Of a DNA stretch of 64,000 bases, positions 28,588-39,729 are shown in pieces (within the stretch, counting starts at the first letter, position 1; every line of letters starts with the position of its first letter). The notes beneath the pieces were generated by a model. That model made no database searches. It had not been told where the DNA came from and saw only the letters and a list, made by a program, of their open reading frames with translations. The stretch lies in the NCBI GenBank assembly GCA_947626505.1, contig CANQSN010000002.1, positions 1-64,000 of the forward strand, in the 5' to 3' direction. This stretch comes from an uncultured Lachnospiraceae bacterium. Lineage in GTDB: Bacteria > Bacillota > Clostridia > Lachnospirales > Lachnospiraceae. The translations under genes were made by a program, and so were the position numbers.

Positions 28588-29883
28588 TTACTGCTGCTCA
28601 AACCGTACCCTGATGGAATTGGCATGGGCGGTAAGCTGCTCCGATTCAGCAAATGCAATAATATCCTTGCTGACCGGCTCCAATGCTTCACTGCTGTAGT
28701 ATATAACACTTGATTTTTTTATAAAATCATCTACACTAAGCGGTGAGAAAAATTTTGCAGTTCCATTTGTGGGAAGTACATGATTTGGGCCGGCAAAATA
28801 ATCCCCCAATGGCTCAGAGCTGTATTCCCCTAAGAAAATAGCTCCGGCATTTTTAATTTTTGTCATAACATAAAAAGGATCTCTTGTCACAATTTCTAAA
28901 TGCTCAGAGGCAATTTCATTTGCAATCTCAACCGCCTCGTCTAAATCTTTTGCAATCAGTATATATCCATAATTGTCAAGAGACTTTTTAATTATCTCTG
29001 AACGGGAAAGTACCTTTAAGTACTCGTCGATTTCTCTTTCCACCTGTCCGGCAATTTCTTTGCTTGTAGTAACTAAAATTGCGCTTGCAAGCTCGTCATG
29101 CTCCGCTTGGCTTAATAAATCGGCAGCTACATAATGTGCGTTTGCGCTTTCATCGGCAATCACCATAATCTCGCTGGGGCCTGCAATAGAATCAATGCTG
29201 ACATGTCCGTATACTGCTTTCTTTGCCAGCGCAACAAATATATTGCCCGGGCCGACAATCTTATCCACTTTAGGTATTGATTCAGTTCCATACGCCATTG
29301 CTGCAATAGCTTGAGCTCCTCCACATTTAAACACCCTGTCCACACCCGCTTCCCTTGCGGCTACTAAAGTCGTTGCGCATACCTTGCCGCTGGAATCCGG
29401 AGGAGTACACATGAAAATGTTAGATACATTTGCCACTTTCGCCGGCACAATATTCATAAGAACCGATGATGGATACACTGCCTTTCCTCCCGGCACATAA
29501 ACTCCCACTTTATTCAAAGGAGTAACCTTCTGCCCCAAAAGCGTTCCGTTTGGCTGGGCGTCAAACCAACTGTTCTGACGCTGCTTTTCATGGAAACTCC
29601 TAATATTTTTTAATGATTTTCTAATAATCTCTATAAGAGACTCATCCACCTCTTTATAAGCCTCGGCAATCTCTGCTTCTGTCACTTCAACATTAGCTGC
29701 GCTTATATCCGCCTTATCGAACTTTTTTGTATAGGCAAATACTGCCTCGTCCTTTTTCTCCTTTACATCATCTAAAATCTCCTTAACGGTTGCCTCATAT
29801 TCTGTATAATTGTTAGGGCTTCTCTTTAACAAATCCTCCAAAATTCCTTCAATGGAGCCTTCTTTAACTTCTAATGTACGCAT
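28588..29883 (-). CDS. hisD: Histidinol dehydrogenase
   Basis: Last two steps of histidine synthesis, oxidising histidinol to histidine with NAD. The 431-aa protein is of full length, with GVYVPGGKAVYPSSVLMN, the zinc and catalytic region SIAGPSEIMVIADE and QAEHDE, and the catalytic Glu-His pair in SEHLEIVT. Its C-terminal half includes GPNHVLPT. AGGAGG precedes the ATG. It lies 27 bp after hisG and is followed by the hairpin at 28521-28557. Confidence 0.98.
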   Translation of the reverse strand: MRTLEVKEGSIEGILEDLLKRSPNNYTEYEATVKEILDDVKEKKDEAVFAYTKKFDKADISAANVEVTEAEIAEAYKEVDESLIEIIRKSLKNIRSFHEKQRQNSWFDAQPNGTLLGQKVTPLNKVGVYVPGGKAVYPSSVLMNIVPAKVANVSNIFMCTPPDSSGKVCATTLVAAREAGVDRVFKCGGAQAIAAMAYGTESIPKVDKIVGPGNIFVALAKKAVYGHVSIDSIAGPSEIMVIADESANAHYVAADLLSQAEHDELASAILVTTSKEIAGQVEREIDEYLKVLSRSEIIKKSLDNYGYILIAKDLDEAVEIANEIASEHLEIVTRDPFYVMTKIKNAGAIFLGEYSSEPLGDYFAGPNHVLPTNGTAKFFSPLSVDDFIKKSSVIYYSSEALEPVSKDIIAFAESEQLTAHANSIRVRFEQQ

Positions 29884-29910
29884 TTTTAATCCTCCTACTA
29901 TTTATAACGT

Positions 29911-30543
29911 TTAAACCTCTGACAGCTTTTCAATCAAAGCCTGTATCCTTTCCTGTTCCATTTTCATGCTTACCTGATTAACTACCATTCTGGCAGACAG
30001 AGGGCAAACCTCCTCAAGCACTGTAAGTCCGTTTTCCTTTAATGTTGTTCCCGTTTCCACAATATCAACAATTACCTCCGACAAACCCACAATCGGCGCT
30101 AACTCTACCGAACCGTTAAGCTTTATAATCTCTACTGTCTGCTGCTTTATATTATGAAAATAATCCCTTGCAATCTCAGGATACTTTGATGCTACCCTAA
30201 TCATGGCATGGCTGTTTAAAAGTTCTTTTGCCGACTCCGGACCGCACACGCACATTCTGCATTTTCCAAAACCTAAATCCATTACCTCGTAAAGGTTTCG
30301 TCCTTCCTCCAATATGGTATCCTCACCAACTACGCCAATGTCGGCGGCGCCATACTCCACATAGGTAGGGACATCTGAAGCCTTGGCAAGAAAAAACTTA
30401 AGCTTAAGCTCCTCGTTTGTAAAAATCAGTTTACGCGTATCCTTGTCCTTCATTTCCTCACAGGTAATGCCAATCTGTTCTAAAAGCTTCAAGGTAGTCT
30501 TTGCCAATCTCCCCTTCGCCAGTGCAAATGTCAAATACCTCAT
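29911..30543 (-). CDS. hisG: ATP phosphoribosyltransferase, short form
   Basis: First, committed step of histidine synthesis. The 210-aa protein is the HisG-S form, lacking the C-terminal regulatory domain, so it needs HisZ for activity and feedback inhibition. Motifs: [15 protein letters not shown] at the N-terminus, VGEDTILE, and the PRPP-binding-like region [15 protein letters not shown] near residue 160. It overlaps hisZ by 4 bp, which fits the obligate partnership. Confidence 0.97.
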   Translation of the reverse strand: MRYLTFALAKGRLAKTTLKLLEQIGITCEEMKDKDTRKLIFTNEELKLKFFLAKASDVPTYVEYGAADIGVVGEDTILEEGRNLYEVMDLGFGKCRMCVCGPESAKELLNSHAMIRVASKYPEIARDYFHNIKQQTVEIIKLNGSVELAPIVGLSEVIVDIVETGTTLKENGLTVLEEVCPLSARMVVNQVSMKMEQERIQALIEKLSEV

Positions 30544-31811
30544 AATGCACCTCCTGTTATTTCAGAAATTTTTATTGTATTTTCTGTTCCTTTATCAACG
30601 TCAATCACTTTTACCTGTTCCCCGTTTTTAAGCATACATAGCATCTTTGTAATTCCATGCTTTTTGCAATGACCAATATATTCTTCAATTGTACTTCTGG
30701 AAGATTTTCTTGTAAGCTGCGTCACCTGTTTTCTGCCTCTAAACTGCTTTGCCAGTTTAGTAGCCTCCCGCTCTAATTTTGTATCATATAAAATCATGAC
30801 AGCAGCTTCTTTTTCCAAAACACTAACCTTCTGGTGCAATAGCGCCATCATAAGCTCGTCCACCAGAAATGCAAATCCTACGCTTGGAGCGTCAACGCCA
30901 AACTGTTTTACCAAATCATTATATCTTCCACCTGTAACCACAGGAGCCCCGCTTCCATATGTATACCCTTTAAAAATAACGCCTGTATAGTATTTATATT
31001 CAGAAAGCATCCCCAAATCAATACTTATATAGCCATTATAATCATAGTATTCCATAATGTGATAAAGCTTTTCAAGACGGTCAATTGCTTTTAAGGATTT
31101 CTTATTTGAAACCATTTCTTTTGCACGCTGTAAAATCTCCAATCCCCCATATTCATTTGTCATTCCTACAAATGCTCTTGACAATGTATCATTGAGACCT
31201 TCCTCTTTACAAATATTTTTAATGGCAAATGTATTTTTGTTTTGAATTGCTGTTATTAGCTTTGAAATAGCCTCTTTGCCAAGACCTGCCTCCTCTACAA
31301 GACCTTTAAAATAATCTACCTGTCCAATGCTTACCTGAAACTCGCTTAGTCCTGCGGCAAGCAGACAGTCAATCATCATAGAAACAATTTCCCCATCCGC
31401 AGCGGAAGTGTCATCTCCGATAAGCTCTGCGCCAAGCTGTGTAAATTCATTGAGCTTACCCTGCAAACGGGATACATTTTTAAATGCCTGTCCCTGATAC
31501 CACAGACGGATATGGTGCTTTTCATTTGAAAAATATTTTGAAACACATCTTGCAATTGATGGCGTCATATCAGGACGCATAACCAGTGTATTGTTCTCTC
31601 TGTCAAAGCACTTGTACATCTCACTGCTCATTGCAGTTCCCTTATCCCCACTGAAAATGTCAAAAAACTCAAGCGTTGGAGTTTCTATTTCATCATAGTG
31701 GTACAAATGCATTACCTCCTGAAGCTTGTCCATAATAGCGCGTTTTTTGCGGCACTCTGCACCATAAATATCTCTGACGCCCTCTGGGGTATGGATTAGT
31801 CTTTCATTCAT
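30540..31811 (-). CDS. hisZ: ATP phosphoribosyltransferase regulatory subunit HisZ
   Basis: A HisRS-like protein without tRNA-charging function that activates and regulates HisG-S. At 423 aa it shows class II synthetase-like motifs ([49 protein letters not shown]). It also has a C-terminal region resembling an anticodon-binding domain ([17 protein letters not shown]), longer than the shortest HisZ proteins. It could be mistaken for HisS, but the position directly before hisG and the absence of the HisRS signature LVRGLDYY at its usual place support HisZ. GAGGTATTTAT precedes the ATG. Confidence 0.9.
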   Translation of the reverse strand: MNERLIHTPEGVRDIYGAECRKKRAIMDKLQEVMHLYHYDEIETPTLEFFDIFSGDKGTAMSSEMYKCFDRENNTLVMRPDMTPSIARCVSKYFSNEKHHIRLWYQGQAFKNVSRLQGKLNEFTQLGAELIGDDTSAADGEIVSMMIDCLLAAGLSEFQVSIGQVDYFKGLVEEAGLGKEAISKLITAIQNKNTFAIKNICKEEGLNDTLSRAFVGMTNEYGGLEILQRAKEMVSNKKSLKAIDRLEKLYHIMEYYDYNGYISIDLGMLSEYKYYTGVIFKGYTYGSGAPVVTGGRYNDLVKQFGVDAPSVGFAFLVDELMMALLHQKVSVLEKEAAVMILYDTKLEREATKLAKQFRGRKQVTQLTRKSSRSTIEEYIGHCKKHGITKMLCMLKNGEQVKVIDVDKGTENTIKISEITGGAL

Positions 31812-31907
31812 ATAAATACCTCGCTTTTAAATGCTTTTTATGTCATTTTTATCATTATTATGTATACTATGTTCATATTTGGCAATTGTAAACTTTAATG
31901 ATTTAAA

Positions 31908-31933
31908 GTGCTAATTGGTTAGATTGGTAGCAC
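31908..31933 (-). other. Inverted repeat in the his leader
   Basis: GTGCTA and TAGCAC arms separated by 14 nt that contain ATTGG twice. It lies just after the predicted transcription start, within a leader of about 130 nt. It might be a second operator or an RNA hairpin. No T-box motif accompanies it. Confidence 0.5.
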
Positions 31934-31948
31934 AATAAAATATCTGTT

Positions 31949-31977
31949 ATTATACACAGTATAATCTATCATGTCAA
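31949..31977 (-). promoter_or_regulatory. hisZ operon promoter with 17-bp palindromic operator
   Basis: -35 TTGACA (31972-31977), 17-bp spacer and -10 TATAAT (31949-31954) on the minus strand, all consensus. ATTATAC-n3-GTATAAT (31949-31965), a perfect palindrome, covers the -10 and part of the spacer. It is a likely repressor site; the regulator is not visible here. Confidence 0.85.
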
Positions 31978-32003
31978 CTTAGGTTATTGTGTTTAGGTCG
32001 CGC

Positions 32004-32025
32004 AAAGACTCTAAGGCGAGTCTTT
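32004..32025. terminator. Hairpin between recU and the his operon
   Basis: AAAGACTC-n6-GAGTCTTT, five bases after the recU stop. Neither strand has a good T-run. It shares the GACTCGC theme with the intergenic repeat family, so it may be a relative rather than a simple terminator. Confidence 0.45.
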
Positions 32026-32029
32026 AGTA

Positions 32030-32566
32030 TTAAAGATTACGATTATTTATATCCTTTTGCAAAATCTTTAAATAATTTATATACACCTGATGCTCCAGAG
32101 GAATAAAATAATCCTTGTCAAGCTCATCATATTTTATATGCTTTAAACCGCCTTTATCCATTCTATCCACATGGTAATGCGCTTCGCGCAAGGTAAGATA
32201 ATAGTATTTTTCATATTTTTTAAAATAGACAATAAAAAAGCCGATTCCGCCCTGCTGTTCAAACTCCGTCATATACTGTATCTGGTGGGTATGGATATTT
32301 TGAAGTGAAAACCTGTCGGATGCACATTCCTTTGCATCAAAGCAAATAGGAAGCCCCTGTGTTACGCCAACGTAATCAACAGTACTCTTTTCCTCAAAAT
32401 ATGCAAGGGTAATCTGCCTTGTTGACTGGTTAATCTTAATTGGAGTAATAGGCGTGGGGATTTTATTCACCAAGGCCAGCCCGCACTCGCGAAAACGTTC
32501 ATTTGTATAATTTAACATCTGCTCCAAGGTTGAACCTCGAAGTCCTCTGGAATTCCATGTTGCCAT
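32030..32566 (-). CDS. recU: Holliday junction resolvase RecU-like protein
   Basis: A 178-aa nuclease of the RecU family, which resolves Holliday junctions in Firmicutes. Conserved blocks include NSRGLRGSTLEQMLNYTN, KIPTPI, STVDYVGVTQGLPICFDAKE (catalytic Asp and Glu-x-Lys set), FSLQNIHTHQIQYM and QQGGIGFFIVYF. In B. subtilis recU lies next to a penicillin-binding protein gene; no such neighbour is here. AAAGGAG precedes the ATG. It lacks the about 30-residue N-terminal extension of B. subtilis RecU. Confidence 0.9.
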   Translation of the reverse strand: MATWNSRGLRGSTLEQMLNYTNERFRECGLALVNKIPTPITPIKINQSTRQITLAYFEEKSTVDYVGVTQGLPICFDAKECASDRFSLQNIHTHQIQYMTEFEQQGGIGFFIVYFKKYEKYYYLTLREAHYHVDRMDKGGLKHIKYDELDKDYFIPLEHQVYINYLKILQKDINNRNL

Positions 32567-32618
32567 AGATTACTCCTTTATCATACATTATAAGTTGAAC
32601 CTGCCATATTACAACTAT

Positions 32619-32641
32619 GGAAGTCTTCTCCTATCTAATAA
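32619..32641 (-). repeat. Intergenic repeat, short form
   Basis: On the minus strand: TTATTAGATAGGAGAAGACT followed by TCC. It matches the family consensus with a few changes. It is 3' of the 32689-33261 gene, just after the hairpin at 32641-32681. Confidence 0.6.
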
Positions 32642-32681
32642 AGCTTTTGGAACATTGGTCTAACACCTTTGCCAAAAGCTT
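32641..32681 (-). terminator. Long-arm hairpin after the 32689 gene
   Basis: AAGCTTTTGG and CCAAAAGCTT form a perfect 10-bp stem around a 21-nt loop. The stem is followed on the minus strand by TATTAG rather than a T-run. It may terminate transcription weakly or stabilise a 3' end. Confidence 0.5.
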
Positions 32682-32688
32682 ACATTTG

Positions 32689-33261
32689 TTACACATTATA
32701 TATCAATATGTGTTTTTTCACCTTCTCCAAAAACTCCATATTGGTTTCTTCAGAATAATTGATTTCTTCCAGAATCTTATTCATTTCACTAATGTTATGA
32801 ACCATTATAATCTCCATAGGAAATCCCGCATTTTTAAGTATCTTATTCAAATACTGTTTTACCATATCTGTAGAAATCTTAGATGTAACGTTAATCATAA
32901 GGCAATAGAGCTTTCCCTCCACTAAATATATGTATGGGGAGTACATAATGACATCCTCAGACGCAAGAGTCACATCATAAATAGTAATGCCAAACTTTTT
33001 ATCTCTGGTGTGTTCATCCAAGTCCTCAATACTCTGACTGTCAAGCGTATGGTAATCAATTACTACAATTACTGCCACCAAATGCTTGGCTCCCGGCAGA
33101 ACAAGAAGTATTGCGCTTATATAGCATAACAGTATAACAGCTTTATATTCCACAAACAGCGTTGCCAAAACTAACACCAGTATTAAAAATGCATATATTA
33201 AAACAGCAATGCAATGCTTTTTTTTATATTGGTTCATATAACCATAATCGCCCTTGTTCAT
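32689..33261 (-). CDS. Unknown two-helix membrane protein
   Basis: Not recognised. The 190-aa protein has a short basic N-terminus, then two hydrophobic helices (about residues 16-36 and 40-62). A soluble, probably cytosolic domain of about 120 residues follows, with ITIYDVTLASEDVIMYSPYIYLVEGKLYCLMINVTSK and a Glu/Lys-rich C-terminal helix. I start at the ATG at 33261 (MNKGDYGYMNQYKKK), which has AAAGGAAA seven bases upstream; an earlier start would reach into a repeat element. It stands alone between recU and the glucosidase gene. Confidence 0.7.
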   Translation of the reverse strand: MNKGDYGYMNQYKKKHCIAVLIYAFLILVLVLATLFVEYKAVILLCYISAILLVLPGAKHLVAVIVVIDYHTLDSQSIEDLDEHTRDKKFGITIYDVTLASEDVIMYSPYIYLVEGKLYCLMINVTSKISTDMVKQYLNKILKNAGFPMEIIMVHNISEMNKILEEINYSEETNMEFLEKVKKHILIYNV

Positions 33262-33362
33262 AATAATATTTCCTTTCCATCTTGAACATAATACCATCTT
33301 TTTGCAATTATGGCAATTTATATTTATCAGATGGGGATTGAATCCCGCCGCTGATACAAATT

Positions 33363-33407
33363 TGTTACTCACCGCCTATAGAGGCGGGAGTCGTCTCCCA
33401 TCTGATA
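33363..33407 (-). repeat. Intergenic repeat, long form, copy 3
   Basis: A 45-bp element starting TATCAGATGGGAGACGACT directly after the stop codon of the glucosidase gene. Its second half forms CCGCCT-n4-AGGCGG. It matches the copy at 12742-12786 at 38 of 45 positions. Confidence 0.88.
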
Positions 33408-34844
<1,437 letters not shown>

Positions 34845-34882
34845 CTATTCATTATATTAAAACTATCTTGCGAGTGCTTAAT

Positions 34883-35809
34883 TTATACCTCATAGAGTAG
34901 CTTATAATTATAAAATGCTCCTATAAGGTTGGAATCATTCATATATTTACATGTATCCACCTTAATGTTCCTAAATACGTTTGTTTTTGAAAACTTCTTT
35001 ACCTGATTAACATACCTCTTAACCCCATCTAAAAATTCAGGTCTTGAGCTTATTCCACCGCCAATTAAAATAACTTCAGGCGCTAAAATCAAATATATAT
35101 TACAAATCTGCTTTGCAATACTTAGATATATATTTTCCAAAAGCGCATTAATATATTGGTCGCCTGCATTTGCCCATTCATAAATCTGTTCTCCGCCTAC
35201 ATCTTTATAGTCAAGTCCTTTATATTTTGCAATGGTTTTGCGAAGACATATAAGAGACACTTTATTATGCCATAAGCTCTTTGGAATATTCATAGGGAGA
35301 TCATCTATCTGAATATTGTCCAGACACATTGACACCTCGCCTGCTACCAAATCCTGACCGTGATGAACCTTTCCATCCAAAATGATTCCGCCTCCGATAC
35401 TTGTTCCAAAAACAATCACCACTGCTGTCTTACAGCCTTTAGCATTCCCAACCCATGCTTCTGCCAAAGCAGCGCATTTGGCGTCATTTTCCAATGCCAC
35501 ATTAATACCGTCGCATTTGTCTTGTAATAGCTTTCCAAGATGTACTTCATCAAGATATGTAAGCGCACCGCCGCCATACACAATTCCATTTTCCACATCA
35601 ATCTGCCCGGGCAGACTGACGCATATACCCTCAATATGGTTTTCAACCTTATAATCCTTGTAAATATTAACTAAAATACTGATAAACTGATCCAGCAAAT
35701 CTTCACCTTCATAAGGCGTCGGCGCCTTTCCTTTTTGCTGAATATCTCCATTTTCATTAATTAATGCATGTTTTATAAAAGTTCCGCCCACATCATATGC
35801 CAAATACAT
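34883..35809 (-). CDS. ROK family sugar kinase, probable beta-glucoside kinase
   Basis: A 308-aa ASKHA kinase with YDVGGTFIKHALI (phosphate 1), the catalytic Asp in ENDAKCAALAEAW, IVFGTSIGGGIILDG (phosphate 2) and LIGGGISSRPEF. It has no N-terminal DNA-binding domain, so it is an enzyme rather than a NagC/XylR-type repressor. The usual ROK zinc motif with clustered Cys after the active site is missing; only isolated Cys remain. Pairing with a GH1 phospho-glucosidase suggests ATP-dependent phosphorylation of cellobiose-type disaccharides (inference). I use the ATG at 35809, after GGAGGTG; a GTG nine bases upstream lies inside that site. Confidence 0.82.
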   Translation of the reverse strand: MYLAYDVGGTFIKHALINENGDIQQKGKAPTPYEGEDLLDQFISILVNIYKDYKVENHIEGICVSLPGQIDVENGIVYGGGALTYLDEVHLGKLLQDKCDGINVALENDAKCAALAEAWVGNAKGCKTAVVIVFGTSIGGGIILDGKVHHGQDLVAGEVSMCLDNIQIDDLPMNIPKSLWHNKVSLICLRKTIAKYKGLDYKDVGGEQIYEWANAGDQYINALLENIYLSIAKQICNIYLILAPEVILIGGGISSRPEFLDGVKRYVNQVKKFSKTNVFRNIKVDTCKYMNDSNLIGAFYNYKLLYEV

Positions 35810-35874
35810 GTATTTCACCTCCCAAATTTTCTTGTTATTATTTTTATCATACCAATAACTATACTACTCCACAC

Positions 35875-37686
35875 CTATCTTTTTTTCTTGATTTTTCGCG
35901 GCGGAATAAGACATTCCTTTCCAAATCCAATCAAATCCTCTCTGTGTTCCATTTTAAGAGCCTTATAAACCAAATTGTAGTTTGCCGGATTACGATACTG
36001 AATCAAAGCCCGCTGCATAGCTTTTTCTTCAGGACCCCTGGCTACATAAACCTTTTTCCCTGTTCTGGGATCAAGTCCGGTATAATACATACAGGTGGAA
36101 ATTGTTGCAGGCGTAGGATAAAAATCCTGAACCTGCTCAGGCATATACCCAATATCCCGTATGTATTCAGCAAGCATAATGGCGTCCTTGAGTGTGGAGC
36201 CGGGATGGGAAGACATAAGATAAGGAACCATATACTGTTTTAACTTAAACTTTTTGTTTACTGAATCATACTGTTTTGTAAACTGCTGATAAATCTCATG
36301 CTTTGGTTTTCCCATTAACGATAAAACTCTATCGCTAACATGCTCCGGCGCTACTCTAAGCTGCCCGCTTACATGATATTTGCAAAGTTCCTCTAAAAAA
36401 CCACTTTTTTTATCTGCCAATACATAATCAAAACGTATTCCTGAACGGACAAATACTTTTTTTACTTTTGGCAGCTTACGCAATTTCCTTAACAATGAAA
36501 TATAATCCGAGTGGTCGGCTTTAAGATTACTACAGGGCTTTGGAAACAGGCATTGTTTGTCCCTGCACACTCCATACTTCAATTGTTTCTCGCATGCCTC
36601 ATGCCTGAAATTTGCTGTCGGCCCGCCAACATCATGAATATATCCTTTAAAATCAGGAGAATTGGTTATAAGCTTCGCCTCATCCAAAATAGATTCATGG
36701 CTTCTGACCTGTATTCTGCGCCCCTGATGAAAAGTAAGAGCGCAAAAACTACAGCCGCCAAAACAACCTCTGTTACTTGTAATGGAAAACTTAATTTCTG
36801 AAATTGCCGGTACTCCTCCCTGCTTTTTATAAGCCGGATGATAGTCTCTCATATAAGGCAGTGCATACACATCATCCATTTCCTGTGTTGTAAGAGGTTC
36901 TGCCGGCGGATTCTGAACCACATACTCATATGGCCGGTACTCCTCCACCAAAGTTTTTGCTGTAATGTGGTCTGTATTTTCATACTGCATCAAAAAACTC
37001 TTGGCATACATTTCTTTGCTGCAAGATACCTCGGTATATGTTGGCAGCTTTATATAGTCATAGACATTTTCCACTGATTTTGTTTTGTAAACTGTACCTT
37101 TAATAAATGTGATATCTTTTACATTCAATCCGCTTTTTAGCGCCTCCGCAATATCAATTATTGCATGTTCCCCCATGCCATAGCTTAACAAATCTGCGCC
37201 TGAATCCAGCAAAATAGAACGCCTGACCTTATTATCCCAATAATCATAATGTGACAGCCTCCTTAGACTTGCCTCAATTCCACCTATGATAATTGGAGTA
37301 TTCTTATATGCCTGTCGAATCAGATTACAATATACAATGGTGGCGCGATCCGGCCTTAATCCTATCTTCCCTCCGGGCGAAAATGCATCCGTACTGCGGC
37401 GTTTTTTATTTACAGTATAATGGTTCACCATAGAATCCATATTGCCTGCGCTGACCAAAAATCCCAATTCAGGTTCTCCATATTCCATAATGCTTTCTTT
37501 TTTTCTCCAGTCCGGCTGTGAAATAATTGCAACCTTATATCCATATGCCTCAAGTAAACGGGTGATAATAGCGTGTCCAAATGATGGATGGTCCACATAG
37601 GCATCGCCGCATACATAAACAAACTCAGGTTTAACCCAGCCAAGCTTATTCATTTCTTTTTTGGATAAAGGTAAAAATCCACTCAT
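35875..37686 (-). CDS. YgiQ family radical SAM protein
   Basis: A 603-aa radical SAM protein of the YgiQ (DUF3362) family. The N-terminal cobalamin-binding-like region contains [18 protein letters not shown]. The [4Fe-4S] motif is [16 protein letters not shown] near residue 315. The C-terminal DUF3362 part includes [20 protein letters not shown] and ends in a basic tail (RKIKKKR). The substrate and biological role are not known. It is monocistronic in appearance, ending 57 bp before the ROK gene. Confidence 0.92.
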   Translation of the reverse strand: MSGFLPLSKKEMNKLGWVKPEFVYVCGDAYVDHPSFGHAIITRLLEAYGYKVAIISQPDWRKKESIMEYGEPELGFLVSAGNMDSMVNHYTVNKKRRSTDAFSPGGKIGLRPDRATIVYCNLIRQAYKNTPIIIGGIEASLRRLSHYDYWDNKVRRSILLDSGADLLSYGMGEHAIIDIAEALKSGLNVKDITFIKGTVYKTKSVENVYDYIKLPTYTEVSCSKEMYAKSFLMQYENTDHITAKTLVEEYRPYEYVVQNPPAEPLTTQEMDDVYALPYMRDYHPAYKKQGGVPAISEIKFSITSNRGCFGGCSFCALTFHQGRRIQVRSHESILDEAKLITNSPDFKGYIHDVGGPTANFRHEACEKQLKYGVCRDKQCLFPKPCSNLKADHSDYISLLRKLRKLPKVKKVFVRSGIRFDYVLADKKSGFLEELCKYHVSGQLRVAPEHVSDRVLSLMGKPKHEIYQQFTKQYDSVNKKFKLKQYMVPYLMSSHPGSTLKDAIMLAEYIRDIGYMPEQVQDFYPTPATISTCMYYTGLDPRTGKKVYVARGPEEKAMQRALIQYRNPANYNLVYKALKMEHREDLIGFGKECLIPPRKIKKKR

Positions 37687-37736
37687 TATTAATATCCCTT
37701 CAAATCATTGGTATATATGTTTATCATACACGCTAT

Positions 37737-37768
37737 TTATTAGATGGAGAAATACTCCCATTTGATAA
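37737..37768 (-). repeat. Intergenic repeat, hairpin form
   Basis: TTATCAAATGGGAG-n4-TTCTCCATCTAATAA on the minus strand, an imperfect inverted repeat of the family consensus. It lies just after the stop of the pseudouridine synthase gene at 37781. Confidence 0.7.
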
Positions 37769-37780
37769 ACGCTTTATAAA

Positions 37781-38554
37781 TTACTTATACTCTTTTAATA
37801 TATGTATTTCCTCCTCTGTCAACATACGGTACTCACCCACAGCCAGTTTTTCATCCAGCGCAAGCGGTCCCATAGAAATCCGCTTCAAATATATTACCGG
37901 TTTTCTAACCTTATCAAACATTCTTTTAACCTGATGAAACTTTCCCTCATAAATAGTCAACTCCACCTGTGAAAATTCTTCTCCTATATTTTCCTGAAAC
38001 CCATTTAAAAGTTCTTCTTTATCAATAACGGGAAGAATTGTTAATTGAGCAGGCTTTACGGGTTCATTCTGTCCGTTTATTCCAATATCCATGCCATTTG
38101 CAAATACTTTAACATCTTCTTCGTTCACTACCCCTTTAACAATAGCATAATAGCGCTTAGCCACATGCTTGTCAGGCGACAGTAAATTATGACACAGCTT
38201 GCCATCATTTGTAATTAATATTAACCCTTCGGTGTCAATATCCAATCTTCCAACAGGAAACAAATCCTTTCGGCGTCTGTCCTTAATCAAATCAACCACC
38301 GTCTGATAATTAGAATCGATGGTGGCTGAAACTACTCCTTGGGGCTTATTTAACATATAATATTCCTTTTCGCAATAAGTTATGGGTATTTCCTCAACCG
38401 TAATACGGTTCTTTATTATATCAACCTTCATCTCCGGCTTCTTCACAACATACCCGTCTACTTTAACGCTTCCGCTATGAATCTTCTTCTTAACTTCACT
38501 ACGGGTTCCTATCTGCATATCTGCCAAAAACTTATCAAGCCGCACTAAAGACAT
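37781..38554 (-). CDS. RsuA family pseudouridine synthase
   Basis: Isomerises a uridine in rRNA, probably 16S U516. The 257-aa protein has an N-terminal S4 RNA-binding domain (RLDKFLADMQIGTRSEVKKKI) and the catalytic motif GRLDIDTEGLILITNDG with its essential Asp. The C-terminal QVKRMFDKVRKPVIYLKRISMGPLAL fits RsuA more than RluB. GGGAGG precedes the ATG. A second family member lies at 60752-61438. It follows gpsA by about 40 bp, and the gap holds a GCAGAT/ATCTGC hairpin. Confidence 0.9.
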   Translation of the reverse strand: MSLVRLDKFLADMQIGTRSEVKKKIHSGSVKVDGYVVKKPEMKVDIIKNRITVEEIPITYCEKEYYMLNKPQGVVSATIDSNYQTVVDLIKDRRRKDLFPVGRLDIDTEGLILITNDGKLCHNLLSPDKHVAKRYYAIVKGVVNEEDVKVFANGMDIGINGQNEPVKPAQLTILPVIDKEELLNGFQENIGEEFSQVELTIYEGKFHQVKRMFDKVRKPVIYLKRISMGPLALDEKLAVGEYRMLTEEEIHILKEYK

Positions 38555-38595
38555 TATATTCCTCCCGCCGGCAGATTAAATATCTGCTTTCATTC

Positions 38596-39609
38596 TTAAT
38601 GCCAAGATAAATCCTCATGTTCCCTCTTAGTATCTCGTAAAAACAAATCTTCAACCGCTTCTTTAACCGGTTTATTGTAGAACAAAACTTCATTTACCTG
38701 CTCAATAATCGGAATCTCCACATTATACTTTGCCGCCAGCATTAACGCCGCCTTTGCAGAATACACGCCCTCCACAACCATTTTCACTTCATCCATGGCC
38801 TCCTGCATGGTTTTCCCCTGACCTAAAAGATACCCTGCATTATGGTTTCGGCTGTGGGTGCTTGTACAGGTTACAATTAAATCTCCAATACCTGACAATC
38901 CCGCAAATGTCTCCGGTTTACCGCCCATAGCAACTCCTAAACGACTAAGCTCGGCAACGCCTCTGGTAATAAGAGCAGCCTTACTGTTATCTCCAAACTT
39001 TAAGCCATCGCAAATACCCGCCGCCAGAGCAATTACATTCTTAAGCGCCCCGCCAAGCTCGATTCCCAAAATATCCGGACTGGTATATGCCCTAAACCAA
39101 CTGTTAGAAAAATCATTTTGAAGCTCTTTTGCCATAGCATGATCCTTAGCTCCCACCACTACTGTTGTTGGAATCCTTCTGGCAACCTCCTCTGCGTGAG
39201 AAGGCCCTGAGAGTACACAGACAATTGAGCCCTTAATCTCATCCTCAATAATCTCAGACAGGCGCATAAGGGTATTTTCCTCAATTCCCTTCGCCACATC
39301 AATAATAATCTGCCCCTTCTCGTAAAAAGGCGCTGCGCTTTTTGCTGTAGAACGCACAAATACAGAAGGAACTGCAAATATTAAAACTTGTCGGCCCTTT
39401 ATAGCCTCCTCCAAATTATTAGTCACATGAATGGAATCTGCAATCTTAACTCCCGGCAGCTTCTCCTTCTGCTCTCTTTCGTTATTTAACATATCGACTT
39501 CCTTTTGGTCAATAGACCATATTGTCACTTCATGTCCATTTTCATCCAATAACATTGCCAAAGCAGTTCCCCAGCTTCCGGCGCCTAACACACTAATCTT
39601 TTTCATCAT
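38596..39609 (-). CDS. gpsA: Glycerol-3-phosphate dehydrogenase [NAD(P)+]
   Basis: Makes sn-glycerol-3-phosphate from dihydroxyacetone phosphate for phospholipid synthesis. The 337-aa protein begins with the Rossmann motif ISVLGAGSWGTALAMLL and contains VLSGPSHAEEV, the catalytic Lys region LGGALKNVIALAAG and FAGLSGIGDLIVTCTS. GGAGG precedes two adjacent ATG codons; either may be used. It sits downstream of plsY and der, and der-plsY-gpsA is a conserved Firmicutes order linking acyl transfer to its substrate. Confidence 0.98.
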   Translation of the reverse strand: MMKKISVLGAGSWGTALAMLLDENGHEVTIWSIDQKEVDMLNNEREQKEKLPGVKIADSIHVTNNLEEAIKGRQVLIFAVPSVFVRSTAKSAAPFYEKGQIIIDVAKGIEENTLMRLSEIIEDEIKGSIVCVLSGPSHAEEVARRIPTTVVVGAKDHAMAKELQNDFSNSWFRAYTSPDILGIELGGALKNVIALAAGICDGLKFGDNSKAALITRGVAELSRLGVAMGGKPETFAGLSGIGDLIVTCTSTHSRNHNAGYLLGQGKTMQEAMDEVKMVVEGVYSAKAALMLAAKYNVEIPIIEQVNEVLFYNKPVKEAVEDLFLRDTKREHEDLSWH

Positions 39610-39680
39610 CTAATCCTCCATTATTTATCGTAATTAATGTACATTATTACACTATTGTTTTACATTATCCGAAAAAATTC

Positions 39681-39714
39681 AAAACTCGCTTGCGAGTCTT
39701 CTTTCGTCTGATAA
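39681..39714 (-). repeat. Intergenic repeat, hairpin form, with terminator-like end
   Basis: On the minus strand: TTATCAGACGAAAGAAGACT, then ACTCGC/GCGAGT followed by TTTTG and a nearby T6 run. It lies 15 bp after the plsY stop. The 12-mer CTTGCGAGTCTT recurs at 62276. Confidence 0.75.
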
Positions 39715-39729
39715 AATCATATTTTATTC

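Noticed and set aside
28458-28709. 84-codon N-terminal extension of hisB
   Set aside because: It crosses a terminator and the end of hisD, is unlike IGPD proteins, and the family start is at 28457.
31812-32029. T-box or tRNA gene before hisZ
   Set aside because: No TGGNACCGCG-type T-box sequence was found. The TAGATTGGTAGCAC stretch looks like a tRNA D arm, but no acceptor, anticodon or T arm follows.
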